Shown here: piece by piece, positions 10,990 through 22,357 of the stretch | How the letters are laid out: each line of letters starts with the position of its first letter | Position numbering within the stretch: position 1 is the first letter of the stretch | DNA from: Loripinus fragilis | Taxonomy: Eukaryota > Mollusca > Bivalvia > Lucinida > Lucinidae | Direction: 5' to 3' | NCBI GenBank assembly: GCA_964019695.1 | Contig: CAXHUL010000534.1 | Coordinates: 62,001 to 126,000, forward strand | Length of the DNA: 64,000 nucleotides | Notes under the pieces: generated by a model | What the model saw: the letters and a program-made list of their open reading frames with translations, nothing else | Database searches by the model: none | What the model was told of the DNA's origin: nothing | Program-made: the position numbers and the translations under genes

Positions 10990-11060
10990 AATAATAACTA
11001 GACCAAGTGACCCTGGATCGCTCACCTGAGTTGTATTTTAATTTTCTTATCTATAGGTAT
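10990..11060 (+). repeat. Dispersed repeat, CTGGATCGCTCACCTGAG word
   Basis: AGTGACCCTGGATCGCTCAC CTGAGTT matches a second copy at 39445-39490 (GGGACCTGGATCGCTTACCC). The homologous segment is short, so only a fragment is claimed. Confidence 0.5.
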
Positions 11061-11529
11061 CTATTGGAAACTGGCGAAGGGGTTATATGTCCCTTTTTTA
11101 CAATTATTTGCCCTACCAAGGAAAATACATATGCTGCTTATTCCCATGCGCATCACTCCTGCATTTGGGAAACCGAAAGTCACTTGAGAATTTTTACTTT
11201 TTCCTGTATTTTGACCATTAATAAATTCGGATGCATATATTTTCAGTTTTTTTTCACAAACTCTCATATTTTATTGTCAGATCAACGCTCCAGAATTTCT
11301 TGGCAAAACAAAGTAAGAAAATGAGAAAAGGTGTGATTTTTTCAATGATTTAGTTTAAATAAAAAGATCAGTTATCAAGAATTTTTGGAAAGAGCAAGAG
11401 TACAAAGTTAACACATTTTCTAGAATACGTTGGGACAATACAGGACATTAAGGTATACATCAAAGAAAAAATATAGCTAGTATCGAAAAATGTCAGAGCC
11501 CTTTAATATCTGCGCATTTTTCTAATATA

Positions 11530-11950
11530 ACTTAAAACAAACATGGGGCCAATGCTATGTACGATAAATTAAATATAAATGAAGATAAACCAATAGCACA
11601 ACAAATCTGGAACCAAAACTTTACAATATTCAAGAAAAATACTGAACAATGTACGAGTATGTACCCAATGAAACAGAAAAAAATATTACACTCTGCAGTG
11701 GTTCCAAATTGGTGTCTTTTACCATAATAAATTTGTCATCAACAAACGTCTTATGGGTGTAAAGGAGGATCCAATGTGTATATTTTGCATAAAGGAAGAA
11801 GTAACGAGTATCCATTTGTTGTAGGAATGCAACATAGCAAAATAAATGTTAAGTTCATTTTATCATGGCTGCAAAGTTTTCATATTAAAATCGACCTGTC
11901 AGAAAAAAACTGTTCTTATGTGGGCTAAAAACAGAGCAAAACTAGACTGC
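11530..11950 (+). pseudogene. LINE ORF2 C-terminal remnant (L1/Tx1-like)
   Basis: Conceptual translation gives, with frameshifts and stops, NAMYDKLNINEDKPIAQQIW, then LQWFQIGVFYHNKFVINKRL, then KEDPMCIFCIKEEVTSIHLL followed by a stop and ECNIAK. The order 'LQWFQ..., N..L..., C.FC...E...HL...C' is the cysteine-rich segment after the RT domain of L1/Tx1-type ORF2 proteins. The RT core itself is not visible, so the copy is truncated and dead. Family placement rests on motif resemblance from memory. Confidence 0.6.
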
Positions 11951-11959
11951 AGTCAGTGG

Positions 11960-13150
11960 TAAAACATTGCAAATACCTGGGTTTTTACTTTTGACCTTGA
12001 CCTTGGGGTCATGGTTACACAAAAGTACCCGCCACCTTATGTGGCCTATGCACCTGTAAAGTTTGAATTTGCTATGTCGCATTTACAAGAAAATACAATA
12101 TTTGAAGACTTTTGACATTGAACTTGGCATTAAGGTCACAATTAATATTGCTCAGTACCCTTTACATCATTTGACTTATGACATGCACAGTTTTAAGTTG
12201 TAATATCCTACGGTTTAGAGGAGATGTATTTACAAGAATATACATGATTTTACCTCTGGCCTTGACCTCTAGGCCAAAGTCACACAAGCTGTTGCTCCGT
12301 AACCTCTACATTATATGACCTATGCACCTGTAAAGTTTTAAGGTTTTACGTCCAACAAATTAGAAGATGCATTTACAAGAAAATACGTTATTTGACCTTT
12401 GACATTGACCGTGGGAACAAGGTCACATAAAATATTGCCCTGTAGTCTTTACATTATGTGACTTGTGCAGCTACAAAGTTTGAAGCCACTATGTCTTACG
12501 GTTTAGGAGGAGATGCATTTGCAAGAGAATATATTATTTGACCTTTGACGTTTATATCAAGGTCACATGAGATGTTGCGCAGTACCCTCTACATCATGTG
12601 ACCCATGAAGCTGCTCAATTTGAAGCTGCTACGTCTAACGGTTTAGGAGATTTAGTAACAAAACATAAATTATTTGAAGGTCACATGAAATGTTGCCAAG
12701 TACCATCTACATCATGTGACCTATTCAGGTACAAAGTTTGAAGTTACTACGTCTAACTTTTCAAGAAGAGATGCATTAACAATAAAATACATTATCTGAC
12801 CGTTGACCTTGACCTCTGCGTTGAGATCAAGGTCACATGAAATAATGCCAAGTACCATCTACATCATGTGACCTATGCAGCTGCAAAATTTGAAGCTGCT
12901 AATTCTAACAGTTTAGGAGGAGATATATTTACAAGAAAATACATTATTTGACCCTTGACCTTGAAGGTCAAACGAGAGTTGCCCAGTATCCTCTACATCA
13001 TGTGACTCATTCAGGTACAAATTTGGAAGTTTCTACGTCTAACGGCTTAGGAGGATATACATTTACAAGGAACGTGGAGGACGGACGCACGAACGGACGG
13101 ACGACGGACTGACTTTGGTACGAAATTAGTATACGATTTTTTTTTCTAAA
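11960..13150 (+). repeat. Degenerate tandem array rich in TGACCTTGACCTT
   Basis: Units of roughly 120-150 bp contain 'ACATCATGTGACCTATGCAG', 'AAGTTTGAAG', 'TACGTCTAACGGTTTAGGAG', 'GATGCATTTACAAGAAAATA' and 'TTATTTGACCTTTGACCTTG .. CAAGGTCACATGAAATGTTG'. About seven units can be followed. It ends in GAACGGACGGACGACGGAC at about 13085-13110. A second array of the same family is at 56980-57860. Confidence 0.85.
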
Positions 13151-13319
13151 GAAAAAAGCGGGTATAAAAATCAAATATCAATAAATTCCTATTGCTGTAT
13201 TACATATGTTACATCTACTGTTCCCGCTGCAACAATCATCCATTAATGCTTGCTATTCTCAAGAAAAATGTATTTTATGTATAAAATACACATAGAAATA
13301 GCGCAATAAGATAGAGGGA

Positions 13320-13790
13320 AAAGATCAGGAATCGATACAATCAAGTACCACACATGACCCAAGATACCAATGGTAAAGTATTAAACTCAGAATTAGACAT
13401 CAAAATCAAGAGCCATGAGGTGAGTCCTTTCCCAGCAGGTGACCACGAGGCAACAATAAACAGACGCGCACAAAAGCATAACAAACCAACGACAGAAATA
13501 ACATGAATGATCAGCAAAAGAAGTACCGCCTTGGAACGGTCAGTAAAAATATTTTACTAGAGGGCTTAAACCGGGTTATCGGCACCAACCTCCCCCTTAG
13601 TTCAGATGTGGATCAAGACACATAGATGTTTGGTTTGTATAAAAGAACCCTAACTTATCAATGCATCATCTCCTAGAACATATAAACCAAGATATAAAAA
13701 GGAGATAAAGCAAAGATAAGGACTCAACAGTAAATAATACTGAATACAGGAGCAAAAGAAATCCAACAGGTAACCTTCAGTGGCCTGACA
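13320..13790 (-). mobile_element. Penelope-like element tail (minus strand)
   Basis: Reading on the minus strand this follows the RT remnant directly. Landmarks: GGAGATGATGCATTGATAAG, ACATCTATGTGTCTTGATCC, AACCTCACCC-type segment, GACCGTTCCAAGGCGGTAC and GGTCACCTGCTGGGAAAGG. The same tail stands alone at 4400, 16430, 19280, 21020 and 39700 and upstream of the element at 40-42 kb, as expected for a retroelement with repeated ends. Confidence 0.8.
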
Positions 13791-14985
13791 ACAACCAAAG
13801 CATCAGTCCCCTACCATCTCATCAATAGATAAGTCTTTAAGAGGAACCGTCATAGAGTCTAAAGTCCGACCCACCGGCATGCCATTAAAGAGGAAAGCTT
13901 GTAGCCAACCGTGATTAGGTTAACCACCAAGCATGCAGTCTGTTGCAATACATTAATGTTATGACCACTCTTTTTATATTGGGAAATTATTTTATTGAAC
14001 TGCGCCGAAAAAATTATTAGAGCCAACAATCTTCTTCAATTTTTACACCAAGTCACCTTCAATTCAGGTTCCAAAAGTCCTTGGCGCAAGAGCGATTTAA
14101 ATCCAACTTGGAATTTAGATATCAAATCATAGTATCGTATATTAAATTTAGAAAAGGTTTTGCGAAGTTTATGATACTGATATCATTGTTAAGAAGTTTC
14201 TGAGTTAAAAATCTATTGCGAGTGTTGAAGTCAACAACATAGCTACATGCTTTATCAAAACGAATGAGTTAAGCGATATAGACTGCATAGGATGTAGAGC
14301 GAGGAACATCACCATCTAAAAATGGGAAATTGACAATTTCAAAATCAAAGTCGTCACGTTTATCATAAATTTTGGTAGAAACAATATCATTAGAAATTGA
14401 TAAATGCAAGTCTAAAAACGCGGCTTCGGCATCAGAGGTATTGGCTTTATTACGCTGAAGTTCTAAAGGGTATATTTGACTTACATGTACCATATCGTCA
14501 AATTAAACATTATTAATGTTTAAAATATCGTCCAAATATCTGGATGTAGTGTTAAAAGCAAATATAATATCAGCCTGCTTATCATCAGAAAGAAATATCA
14601 TAAAGTCCTTCTCATAACAAAACAGGAATAAATCCGCAACCAGGACAGCACAATTGGTGCCCATAGGAATCCCAACTACTTGTCTTTACAGCTTGGTGCC
14701 AAATTGAATAAAAAGTTGTCCAACAAAAAGGTCAGCGCATCACATACATTTTGACAAGACCATGCATGATATCTTTTAGGTTTTTCCGAAGTAAAAACGC
14801 GTTTCTGTCGTTACATGCAAGATAAGGAGAGCCTTCTCTATTGAAGGTTCTTTCAATAAGATCAATACGTTTATCCTTAATCAAATAATGAGGTAAAGTA
14901 GTGTAATGAGTTGAAAAATCATAAGTGGACAAACTGGTCGCATTGAAATCTCTAGCTTTAAGTTTATCTAAAATTTCACCTGAAT
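13791..14985 (-). pseudogene. Penelope-like reverse transcriptase remnant
   Basis: Minus-strand translation, broken by frameshifts and stops, reads in order: SLSTYDFSTHYTTLPHYLIK (about 14880), RTFNREGSPYLACNDRNAF (14820), VVGIPMGTNC (14670), CYEKDFM, SRYLDDILNINN (14540), AAFLDLHLSISNDIVSTKIY (14400) and FPFLDGDVPRSTSY (14310), then a run ending DSMTVPLKDLSIDEMVGD near 13810. IPMGTNCA and YLDD are the RT motifs before and at the catalytic aspartates. This order and wording match the Penelope-like RTs common in mollusc genomes. The 5' side stops at about 14985, so any endonuclease part is missing. At least three frame breaks make it inactive. Confidence 0.85.
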
Positions 14986-15346
14986 TTTAAATGGACCAAA
15001 TAGATTTTTACCGGATCTCTCATATATATATACCTTTTCACAGTACTTGATAACATGTTTTTAACAGCTGTAAGACATGAGGTTAATAATGTAGAAAGTT
15101 CTGTTGTCGTACAAGAACTAGAACTAGCAATAAATCTTGCTTTATAGAGATTTTAATGGAGTTTAGGTAGCCAGTACAGTGTAGGAGCTTTGTCTTGGTT
15201 TTCTTTAGCTTTGACAAATAGATAGATCAGGCGAAATCAAGCTGTGTCCACCGTTTCCATGTTATAAATATGGTTACAAATATGAAAGTGGCCAAAACTC
15301 TGATTATCTCTTCGCTTTGTACACTTACTGTGAGCTGCAGACAACA

Positions 15347-15418
15347 TGTCCTCGTGGCTTAGTGGTTAACGTATTGGACTATGGAACCAGACGACCCGGG
15401 TCGATTCCCGTTTGGACA
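15347..15418 (+). repeat. tRNA-derived SINE head (not a tRNA gene)
   Basis: A-box-like TGGCTTAGTGGTTAACG and B-box-like GGGTCGATTCCCG at normal spacing, outer ends TGTCC / GGACA pair. The T loop has lost one base and the anticodon stem does not pair well, so it is a SINE head or tRNA pseudogene. Non-coding sequence to about 15760 may be the SINE body; no second copy in the window confirms its end. Confidence 0.55.
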
Positions 15419-15959
15419 CACTTTTGCTGAATTACGTTATACCTGGTCCGGTAAAATGGAACTAACAAAATGACAGAAATGGTCACCCCTAAACTTTTTA
15501 TTGAGAATTATGCATGACATATATGGGTTTCTGTCTCATTGTCTACTGAAACGAATGCCTTGACTATTAGATAGGGGTTAAACTTATCTCGTACGGAAGA
15601 GTATCAGGTGTATTTGGCATGAAGGAGATGAACATGGGAGCAAGATAAGACACAGGTGCCCTGGAAAGAGTGTCTGGCGTCTGTGATGCGCTGAGGAGAC
15701 AAAAGCCTAGTATATAGTCATAATTCTAATATAATAAATCAAATGTAGCTGGTGAGTATCGAGCTTTGGGCTCATCACCTGCACATTTTGTGTTATATGA
15801 CAGTCTCTTACTTCATCGGAACAGTTTAGTTAGTTAAGTTCAAACTACACGTTTATTTTATCGGTGATATTTTCTTTTTCTTTTCAGGTGAAAGCTATAA
15901 AGATAAAACTGAAATTTTCGATTATAATTTAAAAAAAAAAGAAAAAAAGTGTATTTGGC

Positions 15960-16215
15960 ATAATAATTGCCTATGGTGTGTAGAGTACAGAAGATGTTTC
16001 ATATCACCGAAATGACCTTGGAGTCAAAGATCAAGGTCAAATTTAATTAAAATCTGTCTTACAGCTTGTAAATTTAGCTCCCCTTTCATTTTTGAATAAA
16101 TGGTGCTCATATTAGCACAGTAATTGCTAATGGTGTGTATATGGCAATGAAGGTTTAAGATTACCAACATGACTTTTGAGTCCCAAATCAAGGTCAAATA
16201 TACATAAAATATGTG
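15960..16215 (+). repeat. Two degenerate direct repeats of about 130-150 bp
   Basis: TAATTGCCTATGGTGTGTAG and TAATTGCTAATGGTGTGTAT are each followed by a shared block (ACCTTGGAGTC / ACTTTTGAGTC, then ATCAAGGTCAAAT and ATATGTGTTAC or ATCTGTCTTAC). Same flavour as the TGACCTTGA arrays. Confidence 0.6.
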
Positions 16216-16429
16216 TTACGGTTCGTAACGCGAACTCCTATTGTATTGCTTGATGAATGGCGTACCAGTATGATTACGTAATCGGTATGTACGTTGAACC
16301 TGCTGTAATTTGACGCATAGAAGACAATGAAGGTTTCAAATCACCACGCTAACACTGTTTTCCAATCCTAAAAGGGTTAAAATGGGATACATAAAGCCAG
16401 AAATGTGAACATAACAACTGAGAAATACA

Positions 16430-17000
16430 AAATAATAAAGATGGCAAAGATCAGGAATCAAGTACCACACCTGACCCAGGATACCACATGGGAAAGTGAC
16501 AAGCTCACAATTAGACATCACAAACCAACGCCAAGAGGTCAGCTTTTTCCCAGCAGGTGACCACAAGGTAGCAATGAACAGACGCAAGAAAAACACAAGA
16601 CATATATAACAGAAATGATCCACCAAATAAGTACCAGAATCAACCACACCTGACCAAATAAACCGCATGGGAAAGTGACAAATCACAATAAGACATAACA
16701 AACAAGAACCGTGAGGTTAGCCCTTTCCCAGCAGGGGACCACAAGGCAGCAATGACCAGACGCGAAAGCATGACAAACACAAGACATAAATAACAAAGAT
16801 GATCCACAAAAGAAGTACCAGAATCAACAACACCTGACTCAGGATACCAAATGGGAAAGTGACAAAATCACAATTAGACATCACAAACAAGAGTCAAGAG
16901 GTCAGCCCTTTCCCAGCAGATGACTACAAGGGAGCAATGAACAGACGCGAAAGTATGCCAAACATAAAACATAAATAACAAAAATGATCCACAAGACATA
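16430..17000 (-). repeat. Penelope-like tail segment, about three tandem units of 183 bp
   Basis: The block 'GGGAAAGTGAC..TCACAATTAGACAT..CCCTTTCCCAGCAGGTGACCAC..AATGATCCAC' recurs with its TCACAATTAGACAT mark near 16505, 16684 and 16867. It is the reverse complement of the standalone tail segments at 19500 and 21030. The 121-codon minus open frame across it is an artefact. Confidence 0.75.
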
Positions 17001-17789
17001 CAACGGATCTCAGTACTTGTATTAATTGCAATGTGCCTTTGTTATGATAAAAGCGCGGCACTTGATTGTTTAAGTATCTATGTCAATTACTTGATGAACT
17101 TTAGCAACAAGCGTCCGTTAGAAAGGAAACGACAAAACACTCTTGAGATAGAGGCGACATTATACTCACTGTTTCAACAAGTACTTTATAGTCAGTGCTG
17201 TTTTCTATGGGAATACGTATTTTTTATGTTAGAGCGTCGAGGAATTGTTGAAACAAATGTTTTTTTATTGCATTTAAACTACAGTGGATCTACTTGCCAT
17301 AGTTAAAAGATAAGCAAAACTATTTATACTGAGTACGACAAAGCCGATACATGAACTACATTTGTATTATGATGCGTCTTAACACATGTACTTATAGTGT
17401 TTTAAAATGGGACAGAGACGGATAGTTCAGGTACAGATGAGACGACTAGTTGTGTCTCATCAGGGTCTCTAGTGTTTGTTATCATTAAAAAGAAATCTGA
17501 CCCAATATAACGTGTTCAACCATAAACCCCGTTCATTGGACACTGTGGCATCACTTCAAGTTTTATTCGGTGAAACGCGGATAATGCATTATTAGTTATA
17601 TTGGTAGCAGGCCGATGTAAAATACAATTTTTCCTGAAATTGAAAAAAAAAACATGTTTGTGACTATTTTATCTACATTAACTGCCATTGTGTCTACTAG
17701 GCTGGGATTAACAACGGCAATAGGTAAGTGTTTATCAAGAATAATATGGGTCTCTAAATGAAATAAAATGACAGCCTTTCCCAATGAAA
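17001..17789. other. Non-coding stretch
   Basis: The 91-codon frame at 17031 starts inside a tail-repeat boundary and shows no family signature or splice context. Nothing else is supported. Confidence 0.35.
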
Positions 17790-18170
17790 GCTTAGCCAGT
17801 AAATATGTCGGAAAGCAAGAGATTATGACTAGGAAATACCACAACCACAGACCGCAGACCAATCCACGGCACCGCGAGCAAAACACTAACGCGAACACTA
17901 ACAGTCACGCGACAGCCAAAACTCAAATTAACGTTATTGCAAAATTAAAAAGGGCACCAAGCACTGCATTACAAAACAAGGACCAAACAAGCAAAATTCC
18001 ACAAACCACGGGAACAACACAAACAATGAGTCAACAAAGTAATGCACAAAACAAAACAAAGATAAACACAGAACACTCACAAACAATGTAAAGTACATTA
18101 AACAATATATCAACACCCACAGAACCACTGCCTTAGAACGGACAGCAGCCTGGGCCACTGGGTGGGGCTT
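17790..18170 (-). repeat. Dispersed repeat R2, reverse copy
   Basis: Reverse complement carries GCTGTCCGTTCTAAGGCAGT, a T-rich GTTTGTGTTGTTCCC segment and a TTGTTTTGTAATGCAGTGCT block, matching 38680-38800 loosely in order. The plus-strand open frame rich in N, T, Q and K is low-complexity translation of this repeat. Confidence 0.5.
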
Positions 18171-18245
18171 ACATGCTTAAGTCTCATACTATTAGGTGTA
18201 TCTATGGTAATTGATTGTGGCATGTTCTGGACATTTTAACCTTTT

Positions 18246-18249
<4 letters not shown>

Positions 18250-18293
<44 letters not shown>
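18250..18293 (+). repeat. (GA)n microsatellite
   Basis: Uninterrupted GA dinucleotides for about 44 bp. Confidence 0.98.
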
Positions 18294-18295
<2 letters not shown>

Positions 18296-18469
18296 TAGTA
18301 TATCTCATAACGATTAAGCAAAACTGCTTTTATATGCATACAATACATCCCCATCCCCATTGAAATACATATAATAATTTGTTAAAGGAGTTTGACGAAA
18401 CAAACTAATTGAGACTAAGAAAAACAATGTTTTGGATTTAAAATATGCATTTTTAAAGAATCCTAACTA

Positions 18470-18690
18470 CAGTAAAACTTGTGTAAAACGGCCACTCAAA
18501 ATTAGACAACACAAAGATCTTTATGACAACTGATAGCTTAATGAAGGTCGAAAGTATTGTAGAATGCGCACTCTGCAGCATGGAACATTCTGCAATACTT
18601 TTGACCTGCATTAAGCAGTAGTCGGTCTTGAAAACCATTTCTTGGCCTTTTGGATTTTTTGAGAGTGGCCGTTGTACACAGGTATTACTG
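18470..18690. mobile_element. MITE, CAGTAAAAC termini, TA duplication, copy 1
   Basis: Left end CAGTAAAACTTGTGTAAAAC, right end GTTGTACACAGGTATTACTG, each flanked by TA (18468-18469 and 18691-18692). Subterminal CGGCCACTCA pairs with GAGTGGCCG, and further blocks are inverted (GGTCGAAAGTATTG / CAATACTTTTGACC). TA duplication and CAGT ends fit a Tc1/mariner or pogo-type non-autonomous element. Confidence 0.9.
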
Positions 18691-18879
18691 TATATCATGT
18701 ACAGTAATAAGGATTGAGGTTGGGAACGATATCATACTGATCATTTGTGATGGAACGCAAAACTAATTGGAGATCCTGCACCAGAGATAAAAATAATGCA
18801 TTAATTCATATGGCCACATAATTCATCGCAAACTTCTTAATTTTTCTTATCCATCAGTTTTAACCTTTGGTTTGGCTGC

Positions 18880-19279
18880 TCCAAAGAGCCGTCTCACTGA
18901 AACAGTAAATTTAACAGTTACTGAGACTTCCTTAGAGTAACAACAACATACGTTTTGGTCAAGAAATACGAAAATTATGTTTTGAATACGCACGCTTTTC
19001 TGGAGGTCTGATTATATCAACAAAATACTCTAGTGCAAACATTTGGCCATTTGATGAGTGTAATGTTTGTTCTAAGAAAGCGGTTGTCTAGTTGTTATTT
19101 ATTTAATGTTGTTTTGTGATTGAGGTTGTTTGCTTTTGCTTCCACCATATGTAGGACTTTTGCGTTCGGTCCTGATTTTGTTATGGACTGATGTGTGTCT
19201 TTTCTAGTTTGCCTATCCTCATCAAAAATATGATTTTGGTTTCTGCCATTTTTATTCACCTAATATCGTGAGTCTGTTC
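18880..19279. other. P1 half-copy and R2-like remnant
   Basis: GAGCCGTCTCACTGA at 18888 and ACGTTTTGGTCAAGAAATAC at 18951 are the arm and flank of the P1 hairpin, with about 40 bp of unrelated filling. From 19080 to 19220 a T/G-rich segment resembles repeat R2. Confidence 0.45.
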
Positions 19280-19640
19280 TTATTGATAAGTTATGGGTCT
19301 TTCATTCAAACCAAACATATATGTGTCTTGATCCACATCTAAACTAAGGGTGAGGTTGGCGCGCCATAAAACCGGTTTAGCCCTCCAGTAGAATATTTTA
19401 CCGACCGTTCCAAGGCGGGGCTTCTTATGTGGATCATTTATGTTATTTCTGTCTTGTTTTTGTTAGGCTTTTGTGCGTGTCTGTTTATTGATGCCTAATG
19501 GTCACCTGCTGGGAGAGGACTGACCTCTTGGCTCTCGTTCATGATGTCTAATTGTGAAGTTGTCACTTGCCCATTGGTATCCTAGGTCAGGTGTGGTGCT
19601 TGATTGTATTGATTCCTGAGTTTGCCCTCTTTCTTACTGG
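19280..19640 (+). mobile_element. Penelope-like tail fragment
   Basis: Same ordered landmarks as 4400-4850: TGATCCACATCTAAACTAAG, GGTGAGGTTGGCGCGCC, GACCGTTCCAAGGCGG, GGTCACCTGCTGGGAGAGG, TCAGGTGTGGTGCTTGATTG. No coding part attached. Confidence 0.8.
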
Positions 19641-20592
19641 TATTGCAACCTTACATTGGTTTGTGACCTGTGATTGTGCAGGTTTCTGGTCATCTTTGCT
19701 CATTATCTTAGACGTTTAGTCGTAAATGATCAAATGAGTTCACAAAATATCCTCGTGGAATGCCATATTGTTTTATTTTAAATTGTTAACATGTTTACAT
19801 GTTAATATACTTTCGCCATGTGAATGATGTTAGAAAAAAACCCACAATAATGCAACTTACATGTACTCTATTTTTGGGATAAGTATATTTTTAAGTAAAA
19901 GCATGTTTGGTCATTTAACATTTTTGTTTAGTAATGAATTGTATTAAGATGTAAATATAGGTCTAATTTATGCTGTGTTTACATTTGTTGACAAATGAGT
20001 TAAAGAAGGTCACCAGAATCAGAATACAGGTTATATAGATTGTGGTCGACTAATTTCAGAAACAACATACTTAAGCTAAAGTTAACTCTAAATTCAAAAC
20101 TATGAAAAGTAAAACGCTGTTGACCATTGTTATTTTCCACACCACTCCGTATAATAAATTATATTGATATGACACTCTCTTTTCTTGCTTATATTGATAT
20201 ACGAGGGTCGAACGTTTACATCAAAAGTGGACAATGGAAATGGATAACGGCACAGGAATCTCATTTCCCCTCCCCCAACAAAAAAGGTTTAAGGAAACAG
20301 GCAACATGTCAGGAGTACGGACACTATGATAAGGCTCAGTGATGATGTTGGTAATCTAACTCCCTACACATAATGCATTGCAATGACAATAAAATGTAAA
20401 AATTTTGAAGAAGAAAAACATAAGCTTTTAGCTTTCTTAGTATGTAACTTGTAAATGTTTATATTTATATCTTATCAAGATGAATTAACACATGTTTAAT
20501 TTAAAATACCAAGTGAATATGACCAGAAAATATCAGAGTTACAGATTAAAGACTACTCTTTGGCGCCGCGAAGAATAGATACAAAATGTGTA
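19641..20592. other. Non-coding stretch
   Basis: AT-rich. The 71-codon frame at 20127 has no recognisable family or splice signals. Nothing supported. Confidence 0.4.
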
Positions 20593-20791
20593 CAGTAAAA
20601 CCTTTGTAAAAACGGCCACTCTCAAAAAGACCGAAATATGGTTTTCAAGACGAATTATTGCTTAATTCAGGTCGAAAGTATTGGAAAATGGGAGCATTCT
20701 GAAATACTTTCAACCTTCATTAAGCTACAATTCGTCATAAAGATCGATGTTTGGTCTATTTTTGAGTGGCCGTTTAATAAAGGTTTTACTG
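20593..20791. mobile_element. MITE, CAGTAAAAC termini, TA duplication, copy 2
   Basis: Left CAGTAAAACCTTTGTAAAAA, right CGTTTAATAAAGGTTTTACT G, flanked by TA on both sides. Collinear with 18470-18690 in CGGCCACTC, GGTCGAAAGTATTGGA and the right arm. Confidence 0.9.
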
Positions 20792-21019
20792 TATACCAAC
20801 AAGAAACATTAAAAAGCATTTAACAGTAAGCAAACGATAAATTCGTCCCCAGTAAAAAGATTACCAAACTAGAAAATACATAAAAAATACTCAATACTAA
20901 AGCACGAGTTAACACGAAAGATTCACTCAGTGGTAGCAGCAAAACAGACAGTTGCTAGAATCTCTTCATTTGATCAGGCAGGGACCATGACCACTAAAGG
21001 CTTAGATATGCCTTTGCAC

Positions 21020-21180
21020 ACGTCTGTTTTATGTGCCTTGTGGTCACCTGCTGGGAAAGGGCTGACCTTTTGGCTCTCGTTTGAGGTGTCTAACTGTGGG
21101 TTTGTTTCTTTCCCATTGGTACCCTGGGTCAGGTGTGGTACTTGCTTGTATCTATTCCTGATCTTTGCACCCTTACTTAC
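21020..21180 (+). mobile_element. Penelope-like tail fragment (short)
   Basis: GTGGTCACCTGCTGGGAAAG, CTTTTGGCTCTCGTTTG, CCCTGGGTCAGGTGTGGTAC and ATTCCTGATCTTTGC in the family order. Only the inner part of the tail is left. Confidence 0.75.
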
Positions 21181-21269
21181 TTTCTATTTGATGGAGTTTT
21201 TCATACATATCAATAAACTACATATGGGACTGCACATAGTGTACTTCATGGGGCAACAGGAATAAGTTT

Positions 21270-21425
21270 CTAAGTTTTAAAGTATTTATGTCCCTGAAGA
21301 TTGTTTAAATGTTAGCAATCAGTGCAAACTCTGATGTACTTGAGTATTATGCTGCATTTCAGTTGGGTCTTCACTGTTTATCAAAGTACCCGTTTAGGGG
21401 TTTCCAGTATAGAAAGGGTTAACGC
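21270..21425 (+). repeat. TIR element E, 3' partial copy
   Basis: Matches the right half of 30142-30395: TATGTCCCTGAAGATTGTTT, CAGTGCA, GGTCTTCACTGTTTATC and AAAGTACCCGTTTAGGGGTT, ending AAGGGTTAAC. The left half is missing. Confidence 0.7.
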
Positions 21426-21560
21426 ATCTCCGCCTTTGCTTTGTTTAAACACAAATATCGTTTAGTTAGAAAAAATGCTTTCCTATTTATCAAATGTATC
21501 AACAAAGGAAAATAATCTACTTTCTCAAAAGTATCGTTCAGGAATCTCATTAGAATGTCA

Positions 21561-21564
21561 TCTA

Positions 21565-21612
<48 letters not shown>
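21561..21612 (+). repeat. (TCTG)n microsatellite
   Basis: About twelve TCTG units with a TCTA at the start. Confidence 0.98.
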
Positions 21613-21613
<1 letters not shown>

Positions 21614-21752
21614 ACTGCATCACCCCATCTCGGGGATTACGTGCAGGTGCGCGTCAGTACGGTGTTAGCGAAAGATATGCTTTTAAAAATAAAAAAAAGT
21701 TTCCATAAGAGCAGTTAGTTGGAGTGGAATAAAAGATGATAGGATGAAAATG

Positions 21753-22144
21753 TTAAGAGTCAGAAACAAGTTGACAGTGATATGCTAAAAAATCAAAAAC
21801 AGTACACTGACATTTATTGCATCGGGTAACTGACTGTGCACACTGCCCTCTAAAGGAATCAAAGGTAAGCAGAAGTATTATGTGTGCTGGCAGCCGGTTC
21901 CATTGCACGATTGAGAGGGGATAGAATGAGTATTTGTAGTAATCTTCAGTGGTTTGAATTTGACGGAAGCCAAGGGTGTGTGCATTCCTGAGAGTCATCA
22001 ATGGGTGAACAACATTTGAAGGCATGTCAATGGCTACAAGGACATACATGATCTTGTAAAATAGGCAAAGTCGGGAGTCGGACCTTCTCTGCTCAAGAAA
22101 CCGCCAACCCAGGGATTGGAGCATCTGTGGCATCAATGTCATAC
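21753..22144 (-). pseudogene. LINE (Jockey/CR1-like) ORF2 C-terminus, downstream part
   Basis: Minus-strand peptide: MPQMLQSLGWRFLEQRRSDS, LCLFYKIMYVLVAIDMP, then HTLGFRQIQTTEDYYKYSFY and PLSIVQWNRLPAHI. 'L.W..L..RR...L.LFYKI...LV', '..F.PLSI.QWN.LP' is the familiar end of Jockey/CR1-type ORF2 proteins after the RT domain. The upstream part continues at 22372-22700 on the other side of an inserted SINE. About 130 codons stay open, so decay is moderate. Confidence 0.8.
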
Positions 22145-22158
22145 TTGCATACGGGGAG

Positions 22159-22357
22159 CGCAGTGGTTCAGTGGAAGAGTGCTTGACTCAAAACCGAGAG
22201 GCCGCGGGTTCGAGCCTCACCGGCGTCACTGCGTTGTTGTTCTTGAGCAAGACACATTTATCCTATCTTAGTACTGGTTCAACCCAGGAAGACCCGTCCC
22301 TGTTTAACTGAAAGACTGTCGAGGGGACTTAAAGAATCAAATCAAACAAACAAACAT
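22159..22357 (+). mobile_element. tRNA-derived SINE inserted in a LINE
   Basis: Head CGCAGTGGTTCAGTGGAAGA holds an A-box and GCGGGTTCGAGCCTCAC a B-box; the body contains TTGAGCAAGACACATTTATC and GGTTCAACCCAGGAAGACC; the tail is AATCAAATCAAACAAACAAA C. The flanks TTGCATACGGGGAG (22145-22158) and TTGCATATGGGGAG (22358-22371) are a 14-bp target duplication differing at one base. A second copy, reversed, is at 56704-56906. Confidence 0.9.

Noticed and set aside
15347..15418. Functional tRNA gene
   Set aside because: A T-loop base is missing and the anticodon stem does not pair; treated as a SINE head.
16336..16701. 121-codon minus frame, hydrophobic
   Set aside because: It translates the repeated Penelope-like tail, which follows the RT stop in the better copy and is non-coding.
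17768..18091. 107-codon frame rich in N, T, Q, K
   Set aside because: Low-complexity translation of dispersed repeat R2 read on the opposite strand.
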